18,549 nt of DNA. It comes from an uncultured Bacteroides sp. GTDB taxonomy: Bacteria > Bacteroidota > Bacteroidia > Bacteroidales > Bacteroidaceae. The translations under genes were made by a program, and so were the position numbers. How positions within the stretch are numbered: the first letter of the stretch is position 1; the number at the start of each line of letters is the position of its first letter. The notes beneath the pieces are model-generated. The model saw only the letters and a program-made list of their open reading frames with translations. It was not told where the DNA came from and did no database searches. Shown here piece by piece: positions 1 to 7,131 of this stretch. The stretch covers positions 1 to 18,549 of the forward strand of contig URDR01000061.1 of assembly GCA_900546645.1 (NCBI GenBank). The letters are read 5' to 3'.

Positions 1-255
1 GATCCTGATGTGCGCAGTGACATGGAGAAGATTTTTAACCGTTTGGTGAAAGAAGGCGAACCTTATTATGACCATATCCTTGAAGGTCTTGATGACATGC
101 CGGCTCATGCCAAAAGCATACTGACAGGTGTTTCACTTACCATACCGATTACCAAGGGGCGTTTGAACCTTGGAACATGGCAAGGTATTTACCTTTGTGA
201 GTTTCGTGACGATGGGGGAGGAAGAAAACTGGTGGCTACCGTAATGGGAGAGTAG
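1..255 (+). CDS. YjbQ/UPF0047 family protein (secondary thiamine-phosphate synthase type), 3' end only
   Basis: This is the C-terminal 84 residues of a gene that starts before the window. The frame is open from base 1 (D-P-D-V-R-S-D-M) to TAG at 253-255. The family signature is clear: a D-P-D-V-R-x-D-M segment, then G-L-D-D-M-P-A-H-A-K, then G-R-L-N-L-G-T-W-Q-G-I-Y-L-C-E near the C-terminus. These small (about 135-140 residue) proteins form trimers. Some have been reported to have weak thiamine-phosphate synthase activity, but their physiological role is poorly defined, so no gene symbol is given. The N-terminal half, with the rest of the putative active site, is outside the window. The gene converges on the histidine kinase gene, with a long hairpin between their ends. 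Confidence 0.88.
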   Translation, partial: DPDVRSDMEKIFNRLVKEGEPYYDHILEGLDDMPAHAKSILTGVSLTIPITKGRLNLGTWQGIYLCEFRDDGGGRKLVATVMGE

Positions 256-264
256 TAAATAAAA

Positions 265-315
265 TTCCCCTCTTGACTCGACGAAGACTTTTCTGTCTGT
301 CGGTCAGGAGGGGGA
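265..315. terminator. Long interrupted hairpin between convergent genes, probable bidirectional terminator
   Basis: The arm CCCCTCTTGAC (267-277) pairs with GTCAGGAGGGG (303-313), with one U-G wobble. Inner helices continue the stem: CGAC 279-282 with GTCG 299-302, and AGAC 285-288 with GTCT 295-298. Read on the - strand, the stem is followed by a T-rich stretch (TTTTATTT), which suits termination of the histidine kinase transcript. The + strand side lacks a clear T-tract, so its use for the YjbQ gene is less certain. Confidence 0.6.
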
Positions 316-342
316 TTAGAATCAATCAGTTGGATGCTTGTT

Positions 343-2145
343 TCAAGAAGCAGCAGAGCTTCCCGCATCATTCTTTTGCAAAGTAAAGACAAACTCCAGT
401 CCGCCGGTGGGGGCGTTTTTGGCAAAGATAGTTCCTCCGTGAAAGAGTACGGAGTTTTTCACGATAGCCAATCCCAGTCCGGTTCCACCCAGTTTGCGTG
501 AGCGACCTTTATCAACGCGGTAGAAGCGTTCAAACAAGCGGTTTAAATGCTCTTCGGGAACACCTACTCCGGTATCAGCAAAACTGAAATAATAGAATTT
601 CTCGTCTTCGCGGAAACAGTTGATGGTGATTTGAACCCCTGTTCCGGCATAGGCAATGGCATTGTCGGTCAGGTTGCGGAAAATGGAATAAAGCAGTGAG
701 CTGTTTCCCGAAAGAATCAGATTCTTGGGCAACAGATTGATGACACGTATCTGTTTTTTTTCCAGTCCCAAAGCAACCTCGTTTAAAATATTTTCTACAA
801 TCCGGCTTAAGTTCACCGTTTCTTTTTCCACCATTTCAGGAGCTTCATCCATCCGGGTTAGCATCGAAATGTCGCGCAGTAGCAGGGTTAGCCGATTGCT
901 TTGTGCATAGCTTCGCTCAAGGAATGTCCGCAAATGTTCCTGTGGAATATTAGGATTGCTGATGATGGTTTCCAGATAACCTTGTATGCTGCTTACCGGA
1001 GTCTTCAGCTCATGAGCGATATTTTGTGTTAACTGACGCTTGAGTCGAGCCTGTTCTTCTTCTTGTGTGATGTCATTGATGGAAATTTCAAAAGACAAGT
1101 CTTGAAAGATAATACATTCCACCGTAAAAGAACGGGCATTTTTATTAATGTGCAGTGACTGTCTTTTTTCTTCTTTGCTATAGTTCCCTTCATTTTTGTT
1201 TAGAAAATCGGCAATCGGCTTCAGTTCCGGAATGGTAAAAATAGAGTCGGAAGAACTGAGGTTACGGTCAGAAATCATATTGATGTACTGCGTAAAAAGG
1301 TTGTTTACCAAGATTTCTTTTCGTTCTTTCGTAAAAACCCCTAAACCTTCATGGGCGGTCTGTAGGTGAGAAATCAGTTTTTCACGCTCTATATACAATG
1401 CTTCTTTTGCGCGGTGCAGTCGTTTGTATATTTTAATGATATGTTGTGAGATGTCTCCTAATTCATTTTTGGGGAATGTATTGAGTATTTCTACATCAAT
1501 GGGCTCATTGCGGTCGGCTTTCATGGCAAATTCTTTCAGTTTTGTGATTGATTTACCAAGTTTCCGTGTAAAGCGGTAGAATGCGATGACCAGGATGAGA
1601 CTGATGGCAAAAGCAAACCACAGGTAGGTTGAGTCGGCTTTCAGGTGCTGACTCAGGCTGAGGTTGTAAGGCAATGCCGACCGGATAATGAGCCGATGTA
1701 GCGGATAGTACCGTGCTGAATAAAAATATTCTTCTCCCACGATGCTTTCTGAAGAGCGGTTGATAGAATAGCCGCTTCCGTACATTAGGGCATCTTGAAC
1801 CTCCTTGCGCGAGGAATGGTTTTTAAAATCACTTAAATTTTTTTTGGTGTTATCATAAATCACCTTTCCGTTGGGATTGATCAGGGTGACGCGCAGGTTG
1901 GGTATCATATGGGTACCGACATAGTGCTGCATGACCTCTATGTCAACTCCGCCTTGTTCGCTTATAAAGTCGCAAAGTTGGTTGTTATAGTTTTGTAGTT
2001 GTGTATTCAGCAGGTCACTTTTATAGGCCTTTTCCCGTTGATATTGGAAAGCCATAAAACATCCTGCGAAAGTCAGGAAAAGGATAATGACAGATAAAAA
2101 CAGCCTCTGGCTGAACGAGAGGATGCGATATGCAGGTTTAATCAT
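343..2145 (-). CDS. Membrane sensor histidine kinase, PhoR-like
   Basis: A 600-residue inner-membrane sensor kinase, expected to autophosphorylate on His and pass the phosphate to the response regulator encoded just upstream. In order: TM1 about 15-34; an extracytoplasmic sensor region about 35-172; TM2 about 173-191; a HAMP/linker and PAS-like segment about 192-350; the HisKA dimerisation helix with the H-box N-I-A-H-E-L-K-T-P (His378); and the HATPase domain with N-box (Asn495), G1 box D-T-G-V-G-V-P (524-530) and G2 box G-G-T-G-L-G-L-A (553-560). All catalytic boxes are present. I chose the ATG at 2145, 18 nt after the regulator stop, because the nine residues before it do not look like the family. 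An in-frame ATG at 2172 would overlap the regulator end by 10 nt and is a real alternative. The signal sensed cannot be told from sequence. Confidence 0.9.
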   Translation of the reverse strand: MIKPAYRILSFSQRLFLSVIILFLTFAGCFMAFQYQREKAYKSDLLNTQLQNYNNQLCDFISEQGGVDIEVMQHYVGTHMIPNLRVTLINPNGKVIYDNTKKNLSDFKNHSSRKEVQDALMYGSGYSINRSSESIVGEEYFYSARYYPLHRLIIRSALPYNLSLSQHLKADSTYLWFAFAISLILVIAFYRFTRKLGKSITKLKEFAMKADRNEPIDVEILNTFPKNELGDISQHIIKIYKRLHRAKEALYIEREKLISHLQTAHEGLGVFTKERKEILVNNLFTQYINMISDRNLSSSDSIFTIPELKPIADFLNKNEGNYSKEEKRQSLHINKNARSFTVECIIFQDLSFEISINDITQEEEQARLKRQLTQNIAHELKTPVSSIQGYLETIISNPNIPQEHLRTFLERSYAQSNRLTLLLRDISMLTRMDEAPEMVEKETVNLSRIVENILNEVALGLEKKQIRVINLLPKNLILSGNSSLLYSIFRNLTDNAIAYAGTGVQITINCFREDEKFYYFSFADTGVGVPEEHLNRLFERFYRVDKGRSRKLGGTGLGLAIVKNSVLFHGGTIFAKNAPTGGLEFVFTLQKNDAGSSAAS

Positions 2146-2162
2146 GGTAGGTGAAATATTGT

Positions 2163-2849
2163 TTATTCGCATTCAAAGCAATAGCCATATCCCAGGCGGG
2201 TAACGATTCGCTGTCCGTACTCGCCTATTTTTTTACGGAGACGGGTGATGTTTACATCGATGGTGCGGTCAAGTACATAGACCTCATCGTGCCATACACG
2301 GGCAAGGATATCTTCGCGCGAGAAAACACGGCCTTGGTTTTGAAGTAAGAAAAGGAGAATCTCAAACTCTTTTTTAGTTAGTGAAATTTCTTCGTCATTG
2401 ATGGTTACTTTCTTTTTGGGGATATCAATGGTTAGTCCTTTATATGTTAGTTTTTCCTCATTGTCAGTCTGTACATTTCCGGTGCGTCGCAAAACGGCTT
2501 TTACGCGAAGGATAACTTCACGAAGTGAGAACGGTTTGGAAATATAATCGTCGGCTCCTAAGTTGAATCCGGTGATGGTGTCGTTTTCTGTGTCTTTAGC
2601 TGTGATGAAGATAATCGGAATATTGGCAGTATCTTTGTTCTGCTTCATCATGCGCGCCATTTTAAATCCGGATATTTCTCCCATCATTACGTCTAACAGA
2701 AGCAAGTCATAACGGGTTAACTCCAATTTTAAGGCTTCTTCAGCTGAGTTGGCTGTATCTACCTGATAACCTTCCATTTCAAGATTAAACTTGAGAATTT
2801 CACAAAGGTCTTCTTCATCATCAACAACTAAAATGCGGAATTCGTTCAT
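2163..2849 (-). CDS. OmpR/PhoB-family response regulator
   Basis: A 228-residue DNA-binding response regulator, the likely partner of the adjacent histidine kinase. The receiver domain (1-120) has the acidic pair Asp10/Asp11, phospho-acceptor Asp53 (L-L-L-L-D-V-M-M), switch Thr83 and conserved Lys105 (S-K-P-F). The C-terminal half (about 130-228) is a winged-helix domain of the OmpR class, with F-S-R-E-D-I-L and R-T-I-D-V-N-I-T-R-L-R-K-K-I-G near the recognition helix. Length and motif order are normal. It is the first gene of a two-gene operon with its own consensus promoter about 80 nt upstream. It resembles PhoB-type regulators, but nothing here proves a phosphate role, so no symbol is assigned. 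Confidence 0.92.
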   Translation of the reverse strand: MNEFRILVVDDEEDLCEILKFNLEMEGYQVDTANSAEEALKLELTRYDLLLLDVMMGEISGFKMARMMKQNKDTANIPIIFITAKDTENDTITGFNLGADDYISKPFSLREVILRVKAVLRRTGNVQTDNEEKLTYKGLTIDIPKKKVTINDEEISLTKKEFEILLFLLQNQGRVFSREDILARVWHDEVYVLDRTIDVNITRLRKKIGEYGQRIVTRLGYGYCFECE

Positions 2850-2927
2850 ATATCTTTCTTTGTTTAAGAATAGACGCAGCCCTGTTTCCCGATGGAATCA
2901 GAGCTTATCTTATAATGAGTTTATTTA

Positions 2928-2959
2928 CAAAAATATGCTTTTTTGTTATCTTCCGCAAA
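2928..2959 (-). promoter_or_regulatory. Bacteroidetes-type promoter of the two-component operon
   Basis: On the - strand, TTTG (2956-2959) is followed after exactly 20 nt by TATTTTTG (2928-2935). This fits the Bacteroides -33/-7 consensus (TTTG, 19-21 nt, TAnnTTTG) with no mismatch. It predicts a 5' leader of about 70 nt before the regulator ATG at 2849. Confidence 0.7.
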
Positions 2960-3007
2960 GATGCCCCTATTTTGTTTCGTGATTATGAAATAGATGTTAC
3001 AATTCGG

Positions 3008-4057
3008 TTACAGTTCGGGACGTGTGAATTCTCCTGCAAGCGGACGACTCATTTCTTTTCTGATTTCCTCTGGGCTCATGTTGTGTCCGAGCAAGAACAT
3101 CAGTTTGGTAAGTACACTTTCTACTGTGGCGTCATATCCACTGATAACACCTGCGTCAAGCAGATGAAGTCCGGTTTCGTATCGCGCCATTTCCACCATG
3201 CCGGTTTGACATTGCGAGATGTTCACAATGACCACACCTCTTTGGGTTGCTTCTTTTAGCAGTTGGATGAACCATGGTTTTTGCGGAGCGTTTCCTGATC
3301 CGTAAGTTTTCAGAACAACTGCTTTCAGCTCTTTGGTGCTCAGTACCATACGTACGATGTTTTCTTGTATTCCGGGGAATAGGGTAAGAATGATTACGTT
3401 TGTGTCGAACACATAATGTGGGTGCATAGGAATTGATGGGTCAACCTTGCGTATACGGTCGTATTCATATTTGATGTGAATCCCCGTGGTGGCTAAGGCC
3501 GGATAGTTGTAAGAGCGGAACGCATTGAAGTTTTCGGCATTGATTTTTGTGGTACGGTTTCCGCGTAAAAGGTGATTTTCAAAGAAAATACACACTTCCG
3601 GAACTACGGCTGTACCGTCGGGATTCCGTGCTGCCGCTATTTCGATGGCAGTAATCAGGTTTTCTTTTCCGTCAGTGCGCAGCATGCCGATGGGAAGCTG
3701 GCTTCCGGTAAGAATCACGGGTTTGCTTAGGTTTTCCAGCATGAAGCTGAGCGCAGATGCTGTGTAAGCCATGGTGTCGGTTCCGTGAAGGATGACAAAT
3801 CCGTCAAAATTATCATAATTATAATGGATTATCTTTACAAGTTTTGCCCAAAGAGCCGGCTCCATATCTGAAGAGTCAATAGGAGGGTTGAACTGATAGG
3901 AAGAAATGCGGCAGTTAAAGCGCTTCAGTTCTGGAACATTTTCTTGAAGCTGGTCGAAATTGAAAGCCTCCAGTGCTCCGGTCTCGGGATTTTCTATCAT
4001 CCCGATTGTTCCTCCGGTATAAATTAGCAAAACGGAAGGATAATCAGGTCTAATCAT
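3008..4057 (-). CDS. ansA: Type I (cytoplasmic) L-asparaginase
   Basis: A 349-residue asparaginase that hydrolyses L-asparagine to aspartate and ammonia. There is no signal peptide, so it should act in the cytoplasm. The first catalytic Thr is in Y-T-G-G-T-I-G-M (Thr14). The second catalytic block is H-G-T-D-T-M-A-Y-T (Thr93, Asp94), and Lys171 in R-T-T-K-I-N-A is the probable catalytic Lys. The G-S-Q-L-P-I-G segment (about 118-124) and a C-terminal domain with T-Y-G-S-G-N-A-P are also type I features, and the length is usual for AnsA. It has its own promoter upstream and is separated from both neighbours by more than 100 nt, so it is probably transcribed alone. Confidence 0.93.
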   Translation of the reverse strand: MIRPDYPSVLLIYTGGTIGMIENPETGALEAFNFDQLQENVPELKRFNCRISSYQFNPPIDSSDMEPALWAKLVKIIHYNYDNFDGFVILHGTDTMAYTASALSFMLENLSKPVILTGSQLPIGMLRTDGKENLITAIEIAAARNPDGTAVVPEVCIFFENHLLRGNRTTKINAENFNAFRSYNYPALATTGIHIKYEYDRIRKVDPSIPMHPHYVFDTNVIILTLFPGIQENIVRMVLSTKELKAVVLKTYGSGNAPQKPWFIQLLKEATQRGVVIVNISQCQTGMVEMARYETGLHLLDAGVISGYDATVESVLTKLMFLLGHNMSPEEIRKEMSRPLAGEFTRPEL

Positions 4058-4081
4058 AATTTTCTTGGCTTAATTTTTTCA

Positions 4082-4112
4082 CAAAGATAGTGGTAAATGT
4101 TGGAATCTGAAA
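4082..4112 (-). promoter_or_regulatory. Putative promoter of the asparaginase gene
   Basis: On the - strand, TATCTTTG (4082-4089) matches the -7 consensus TAnnTTTG perfectly. TTTC (4109-4112), 19 nt upstream, is a one-mismatch -33 box. It lies about 25 nt before the asparaginase ATG at 4057. Confidence 0.55.
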
Positions 4113-4175
4113 GAAGTGTGGGGGTAAAATAACAAAATGTCTTTGCTGAATGAATGTCTGTTTTTTTATTGTTTT

Positions 4176-4724
4176 TTATAAAATGCTGTTATTTAGATAT
4201 TCATTCGATGTAATCCGGGTGAAATGTTCGGTTCGTATATCGCCTAAAGGTGATATTTTATCATATTCAGTGTGGTGATAAATAAAGCCGCATTTTTTCA
4301 TGACTTTGCATGATTGGTTATTACCTTCATAATATCCTCCCCATATCGTTATAAGGTTTAACTCTGTAAAACCTCTCTGTAATATGCAGCGTACTGCTTC
4401 CGGTATTAGCCCTTGTCCCCAGTAAGGCTTTCCAATCCAATATCCTATTTCGGCTTCCTGATTTTCATTAGCTTCTTTGAGCAACAGTCCGATGCTTCCT
4501 ATGGGTTCTTGAGTCTCTTTTAGCACCACCGCATAGATTTCAGGAGCAGAAAAAACGGAGCGAATAATAGTCAGGCTGTTTTCTACAGAGGTATGAGGCG
4601 GCCATCCTGCCTTTGTCCCAATCATGGGATCTCGGGCGTATTTATAAAGTGAGGCTGCATCTGTTTCTTTCCAGGGGCGGAGAATGAGGCGGGAGGTTTC
4701 TAAGTGTAAATGTTTGCTTGTCAT
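4176..4724 (-). CDS. GNAT-family N-acetyltransferase, RimJ/RimL type
   Basis: A 182-residue acetyl-CoA-dependent acyltransferase. It opens with L-E-T-S-R-L-I-L-R-P-W, typical of the RimJ/RimL/Acetyltransf_3 branch. The acetyl-CoA binding loop is in G-Y-W-I-G-K-P-Y-W-G-Q-G (about 94-105), followed by N-N-Q-S-C-K-V-M-K-K-C-G-F (about 134-146), the usual C-terminal GNAT motif. The acceptor could be a protein N-terminus, an amino acid or a small molecule; sequence alone does not say. It begins 33 nt after the trpG-type gene with no terminator between them, so it is probably co-transcribed with the tryptophan genes. No functional link to tryptophan is evident, and it sits where trpD would be in a full Bacteroides trp operon. 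Confidence 0.85.
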   Translation of the reverse strand: MTSKHLHLETSRLILRPWKETDAASLYKYARDPMIGTKAGWPPHTSVENSLTIIRSVFSAPEIYAVVLKETQEPIGSIGLLLKEANENQEAEIGYWIGKPYWGQGLIPEAVRCILQRGFTELNLITIWGGYYEGNNQSCKVMKKCGFIYHHTEYDKISPLGDIRTEHFTRITSNEYLNNSIL

Positions 4725-4757
4725 TCTTATAAATTGAATAGGGGTAAGGATTCTACT

Positions 4758-5321
4758 TTAATGGTTCAGCCAGTTCCGGATCATTTGTTTCCCGTCGGGA
4801 GTAAGCACTGATTCGGGATGAAACTGGATACCGTGTACATCCATGGTTTTATGACGGAGGGCCATGATGTATCCTTCTGGGCTTACTGCTGTTATTTGCA
4901 GGCATTCGGGAAAATCATTGTTGTCAACAACCCATGAGTGATAACGGCCTACTGGAATTTCTGTAGGCAATCCGTTGAAAAGGTAGTCATCGGCTATGAT
5001 TTTCACAGGGCTTTGGATGCCGTGATATACTTCTGTAAGATTGATGAGTTTTCCTCCGAAGACTTCTCCGATGGCTTGTTCTCCCAGGCAAACACCCAGG
5101 ATGGGTTTTCGTCCGGCGTAGTTCCGGATAACGTCAAGAAGCAGACCGGCTTCCTGCGGTACGCCCGGTCCGGGAGAAAGCAGAATCTTGTCAAACTGCT
5201 CCAGTTCTTCCATCTGAAACTGGTCGTTGCGGAGTACGGTCACTTCAGCTCCGGCTTCTTTTACGAGGTGACTCAAGTTATAGGTAAATGAGTCGTAATT
5301 ATCAATGATAACTATTTTCAT
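4758..5321 (-). CDS. trpG: Anthranilate/aminodeoxychorismate synthase glutaminase subunit
   Basis: A 187-residue class I glutamine amidotransferase that supplies ammonia from glutamine to a chorismate-using partner (TrpE for anthranilate or PabB for aminodeoxychorismate). It begins I-I-D-N-Y-D-S-F-T-Y-N, has the oxyanion strand L-S-P-G-P-G-V-P (48-55), nucleophile Cys78 in G-V-C-L-G-E-Q, and the His168/Glu170 pair in Q-F-H-P-E-S. All three catalytic residues are intact. TrpG and PabA cannot be separated on motifs alone. Position right after trpB favours TrpG by descent, but no trpE lies in the window, so the protein may work as PabA or serve both partners. It follows trpB after a 194-nt gap that holds no coding remnant I can recognise. 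Confidence 0.88.
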   Translation of the reverse strand: MKIVIIDNYDSFTYNLSHLVKEAGAEVTVLRNDQFQMEELEQFDKILLSPGPGVPQEAGLLLDVIRNYAGRKPILGVCLGEQAIGEVFGGKLINLTEVYHGIQSPVKIIADDYLFNGLPTEIPVGRYHSWVVDNNDFPECLQITAVSPEGYIMALRHKTMDVHGIQFHPESVLTPDGKQMIRNWLNH

Positions 5322-5348
5322 GATTTCTTTTTTTGTATCTTAAGTAGA

Positions 5349-5364
5349 ATAACCCTTTGGTTAT
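5349..5364. repeat. Short inverted repeat in the trpB-trpG gap
   Basis: ATAACC (5349-5354) and GGTTAT (5359-5364) form a 6-bp stem with a CTTT loop, 28 nt before the trpG-type ATG. There is no T-run, so it is a poor terminator. It could be an mRNA processing or translation-control structure. The rest of the 5322-5515 gap shows no gene and no clear promoter. Confidence 0.35.
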
Positions 5365-5515
5365 GCATTATTGGGGTGCTAAGTTATTCTATTTTCAGTA
5401 TAATAGTGTGATATGACATTGGAAAAACGTTGTGAAAAACATTAATTCGCTGTTGCATAAGGTTTTGCCTGAATCAATGGCGGATAGTAATATGGGGTGT
5501 AAGAAGGGATTTATT

Positions 5516-6715
5516 TCATATTTCATGTATATCCGTTGATGAATAATTTAGGTAGGTGGTTAAATCTTTATCTCCTCGTCCCGAAACGGTAAGCACTACG
5601 ATGTCGTCGGGGCGGAACTTTATTTTGTTGAGTGCTCCTAATGCGTGAGCAGATTCCAGTGCCGGAATAATTCCCTCCATGCGGGTGAGTTCAAAGGCTG
5701 CACGTACCGCCTCATCGTCATTGACTGCCAGTACGGTAGCACGCTGTTGCCGGGCAAGATTGGCATGCATCGGTCCAATACCCGGATAATCCAGTCCGGC
5801 AGAAATAGAATATGGCTCGATGACCTGTCCTCTTTCATCCTGCATGACCAAAGTGCGTGACCCGTGAAGAATCCCCAAGCGTCCTAACTGGATGGTTGCT
5901 GCAGTCATGAGGGTGTCAATACCTTTTCCTCCTGCCTCAGCAAGAACAATTTTCACACGTTCGTCGTCTAAATAATGATAAATAGTTCCGGCAGCGTTAC
6001 TTCCTCCTCCAATGCAGGCAATCAGGTAATCGGGATAGTCACGTCCGGTATGCTCCATGAGTTGTTTTTTGATTTCCTGACTGATAACCGACTGAAGGCG
6101 AGCTACCATATCTGGATAGGGGTGCGGACCTACGGTTGAACCGATAAGATAATAGGTATCGGCTGGATTAGAACACCAGTCACGGATTGCTTCATTCACG
6201 GCATCTTTCAAGGTCATGCTGCCAGAGGTTACCGGATGGACTGTTGCGCCTAACATTTTCATGCGCTCCACGTTGACATGCTGGCGTTCTACATCTGTTT
6301 TTCCCATGTAAACCACACATTCCATTCCCATCAGGGCACAGACGGTGGCTGTTGCTACTCCATGTTGTCCGGCACCGGTTTCTGCAATAATTCGCTTCTT
6401 CCCCATACGCTTGGCCAGCAAGGCCTGTCCGATGGCATTGTTGATTTTATGGGCACCGGTATGATTCAGGTCTTCTCGTTTCAGGTAAATGGTGCATCCG
6501 TACTTTTCAGATAAGTGCTTAGCCAGAAATAAAGGAGAAGGTCGCCCTACATAGTCACGTAGCAGCTGATTGAATTCTTCTTTAAAATCTTCGCTTTCTA
6601 AAACCTGTAAGTAGGCTTCTTTTAACTCTGTAATGCACTGTTGAAGAACTTCGGGAACAAACGCTCCGCCGAATTCTCCATAAAAACCTTCTTGATTGAT
6701 TTGGTAAGTTTTCAT
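5516..6715 (-). CDS. trpB: Tryptophan synthase beta subunit
   Basis: A 399-residue PLP enzyme that joins indole to L-serine to make L-tryptophan. The PLP Schiff-base lysine is Lys90 in H-T-G-A-H-K-I-N-N. Glu112 in A-E-T-G-A-G-Q-H-G is the catalytic acid/base, the phosphate is held by G-G-G-S-N (236-240), and V-S-G-R-G-D-K-D lies near the C-terminus. Length and motifs are those of the ordinary TrpB1 family. The frame stays open upstream to 6838, but that extension crosses the attenuator terminator, so it is not the start. I take the ATG at 6715 (M-K-T-Y-Q-I-N); 6739 (M-K-Q-N-T-N-R) is possible. It is the first structural gene behind the Trp attenuator. trpA is not in the window, so this subunit may work with a distant TrpA or alone on free indole. 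Confidence 0.95.
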   Translation of the reverse strand: MKTYQINQEGFYGEFGGAFVPEVLQQCITELKEAYLQVLESEDFKEEFNQLLRDYVGRPSPLFLAKHLSEKYGCTIYLKREDLNHTGAHKINNAIGQALLAKRMGKKRIIAETGAGQHGVATATVCALMGMECVVYMGKTDVERQHVNVERMKMLGATVHPVTSGSMTLKDAVNEAIRDWCSNPADTYYLIGSTVGPHPYPDMVARLQSVISQEIKKQLMEHTGRDYPDYLIACIGGGSNAAGTIYHYLDDERVKIVLAEAGGKGIDTLMTAATIQLGRLGILHGSRTLVMQDERGQVIEPYSISAGLDYPGIGPMHANLARQQRATVLAVNDDEAVRAAFELTRMEGIIPALESAHALGALNKIKFRPDDIVVLTVSGRGDKDLTTYLNYSSTDIHEI

Positions 6716-6763
6716 TGTTCTATTGGTATTTTGTTTCATGTTTAAAATTGGATTAGGTAAATT

Positions 6764-6804
6764 AAAAAACAAAGCGGGCTGCCGTAAAGTACGACAGCCC
6801 GCTT
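6764..6804 (-). terminator. Intrinsic terminator of the trp attenuator
   Basis: In the - strand transcript, AAGCGGGCUG pairs with CAGCCCGCUU, and an upper CGUA/UACG helix stacks on a U-G pair. This gives 15 continuous pairs closed by a CUU triloop (6772-6804). UGUUUUUU follows at once (U-run 6764-6769). It lies between the leader peptide stop and trpB, with no complete gene before it, so it is an attenuator and not an end-of-operon terminator. Confidence 0.9.
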
Positions 6805-6851
6805 GATAGTATCTTGGTAAATAATGGTATATACACACACGACTGATTTCC

Positions 6852-6874
6852 CTTACGACTTATGAAGTTGTAAG
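6852..6874 (-). promoter_or_regulatory. Leader hairpin (strands 1 and 2) and antiterminator of the trp attenuator
   Basis: Strand 1, CUUACAACUU (6865-6874), pairs with strand 2, AAGUCGUAAG (6852-6861): two helices of 5 and 4 bp, one mismatch, CAU loop. Strand 2 can instead pair through GUCGUAAGG (6851-6859) with CUUUACGGC (6781-6789) in the loop and descending arm of the terminator: 9 bp with two G-U pairs. A ribosome stalled at the Trp codons would cover strand 1 and free strand 2. A ribosome at the stop codon would cover strand 2 and leave the terminator free. The pairing was worked out by eye. The antiterminator leaves about 9 bp of the lower stem untouched, so its strength is uncertain. 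Confidence 0.6.
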
Positions 6875-6915
6875 AGGCGCCACCAGAAGAATGTATTTGC
6901 CATTGATTGTTTCAT
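6853..6915 (-). CDS. trpL: trp operon leader peptide with tandem Trp codons
   Basis: A 20-codon reading frame, M-K-Q-S-M-A-N-T-F-F, then W-W-R-L-L-Q-L-H-K-S, ending in TAA at 6853-6855. It lies just downstream of a consensus promoter. Two adjacent TGG codons (6880-6885), preceded by two Phe codons, sit nine residues from the stop. Trp is rare, and the frame is followed by a hairpin whose second strand contains the stop codon, then by a strong terminator. This is the arrangement of classical ribosome-mediated attenuation, where translation speed over the Trp codons decides whether transcription reaches trpB. The peptide itself is probably not functional. The 20-residue length is close to the enterobacterial trp leader, but the sequence differs apart from the W-W-R core. 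Confidence 0.9.
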   Translation of the reverse strand: MKQSMANTFFWWRLLQLHKS

Positions 6916-6941
6916 TTTTTGTATCTAATTTCTGTTTGAGG

Positions 6942-6973
6942 CAAAAGTACGATGTCTTTTTGATATATCCAAA
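6942..6973 (-). promoter_or_regulatory. Bacteroidetes-type promoter of the trp leader and operon
   Basis: On the - strand, TTTG (6970-6973), a 20-nt spacer and TACTTTTG (6942-6949) match the consensus with no mismatch. Transcription should begin around 6935, about 20 nt before the leader ATG at 6915. Confidence 0.78.
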
Positions 6974-7093
6974 TAAAAAGGTGTTTATTGCTTGGTTTAT
7001 TGTCATTTTACTGAAAGTGACCCAAGAATAAGAAGCAATTTGTTAAAACAGCCTAAATAGTGGAAGTTTTTTTTATATTTATTTGATTGGTAC

Positions 7094-7101
7094 TAATTTT
7101 G
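7094..7101 (+). promoter_or_regulatory. Candidate -7 box for the small membrane protein and efflux operon
   Basis: TAATTTTG fits TAnnTTTG and lies 30 nt before the ATG at 7132. At the expected -33 distance there is only a T-run (7070-7073, TTTT in place of TTTG), so the promoter would be weaker than the divergent trp promoter. The two promoters share the 7074-6974 interval. Confidence 0.4.
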
Positions 7102-7131
7102 TAACTATAAATAAAATTGAAAGAACACAAA

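Noticed and set aside
5003..5291. Open frames overlapping the trpG-type gene on both strands
   Set aside because: They are shadows of the intact glutaminase gene, with no recognisable motifs or start signals.
6716..6838. N-terminal extension of TrpB to a start at 6838
   Set aside because: The extension runs through the terminator hairpin and U-run of the attenuator and adds residues unlike any TrpB. The ATG at 6715 gives the normal length.
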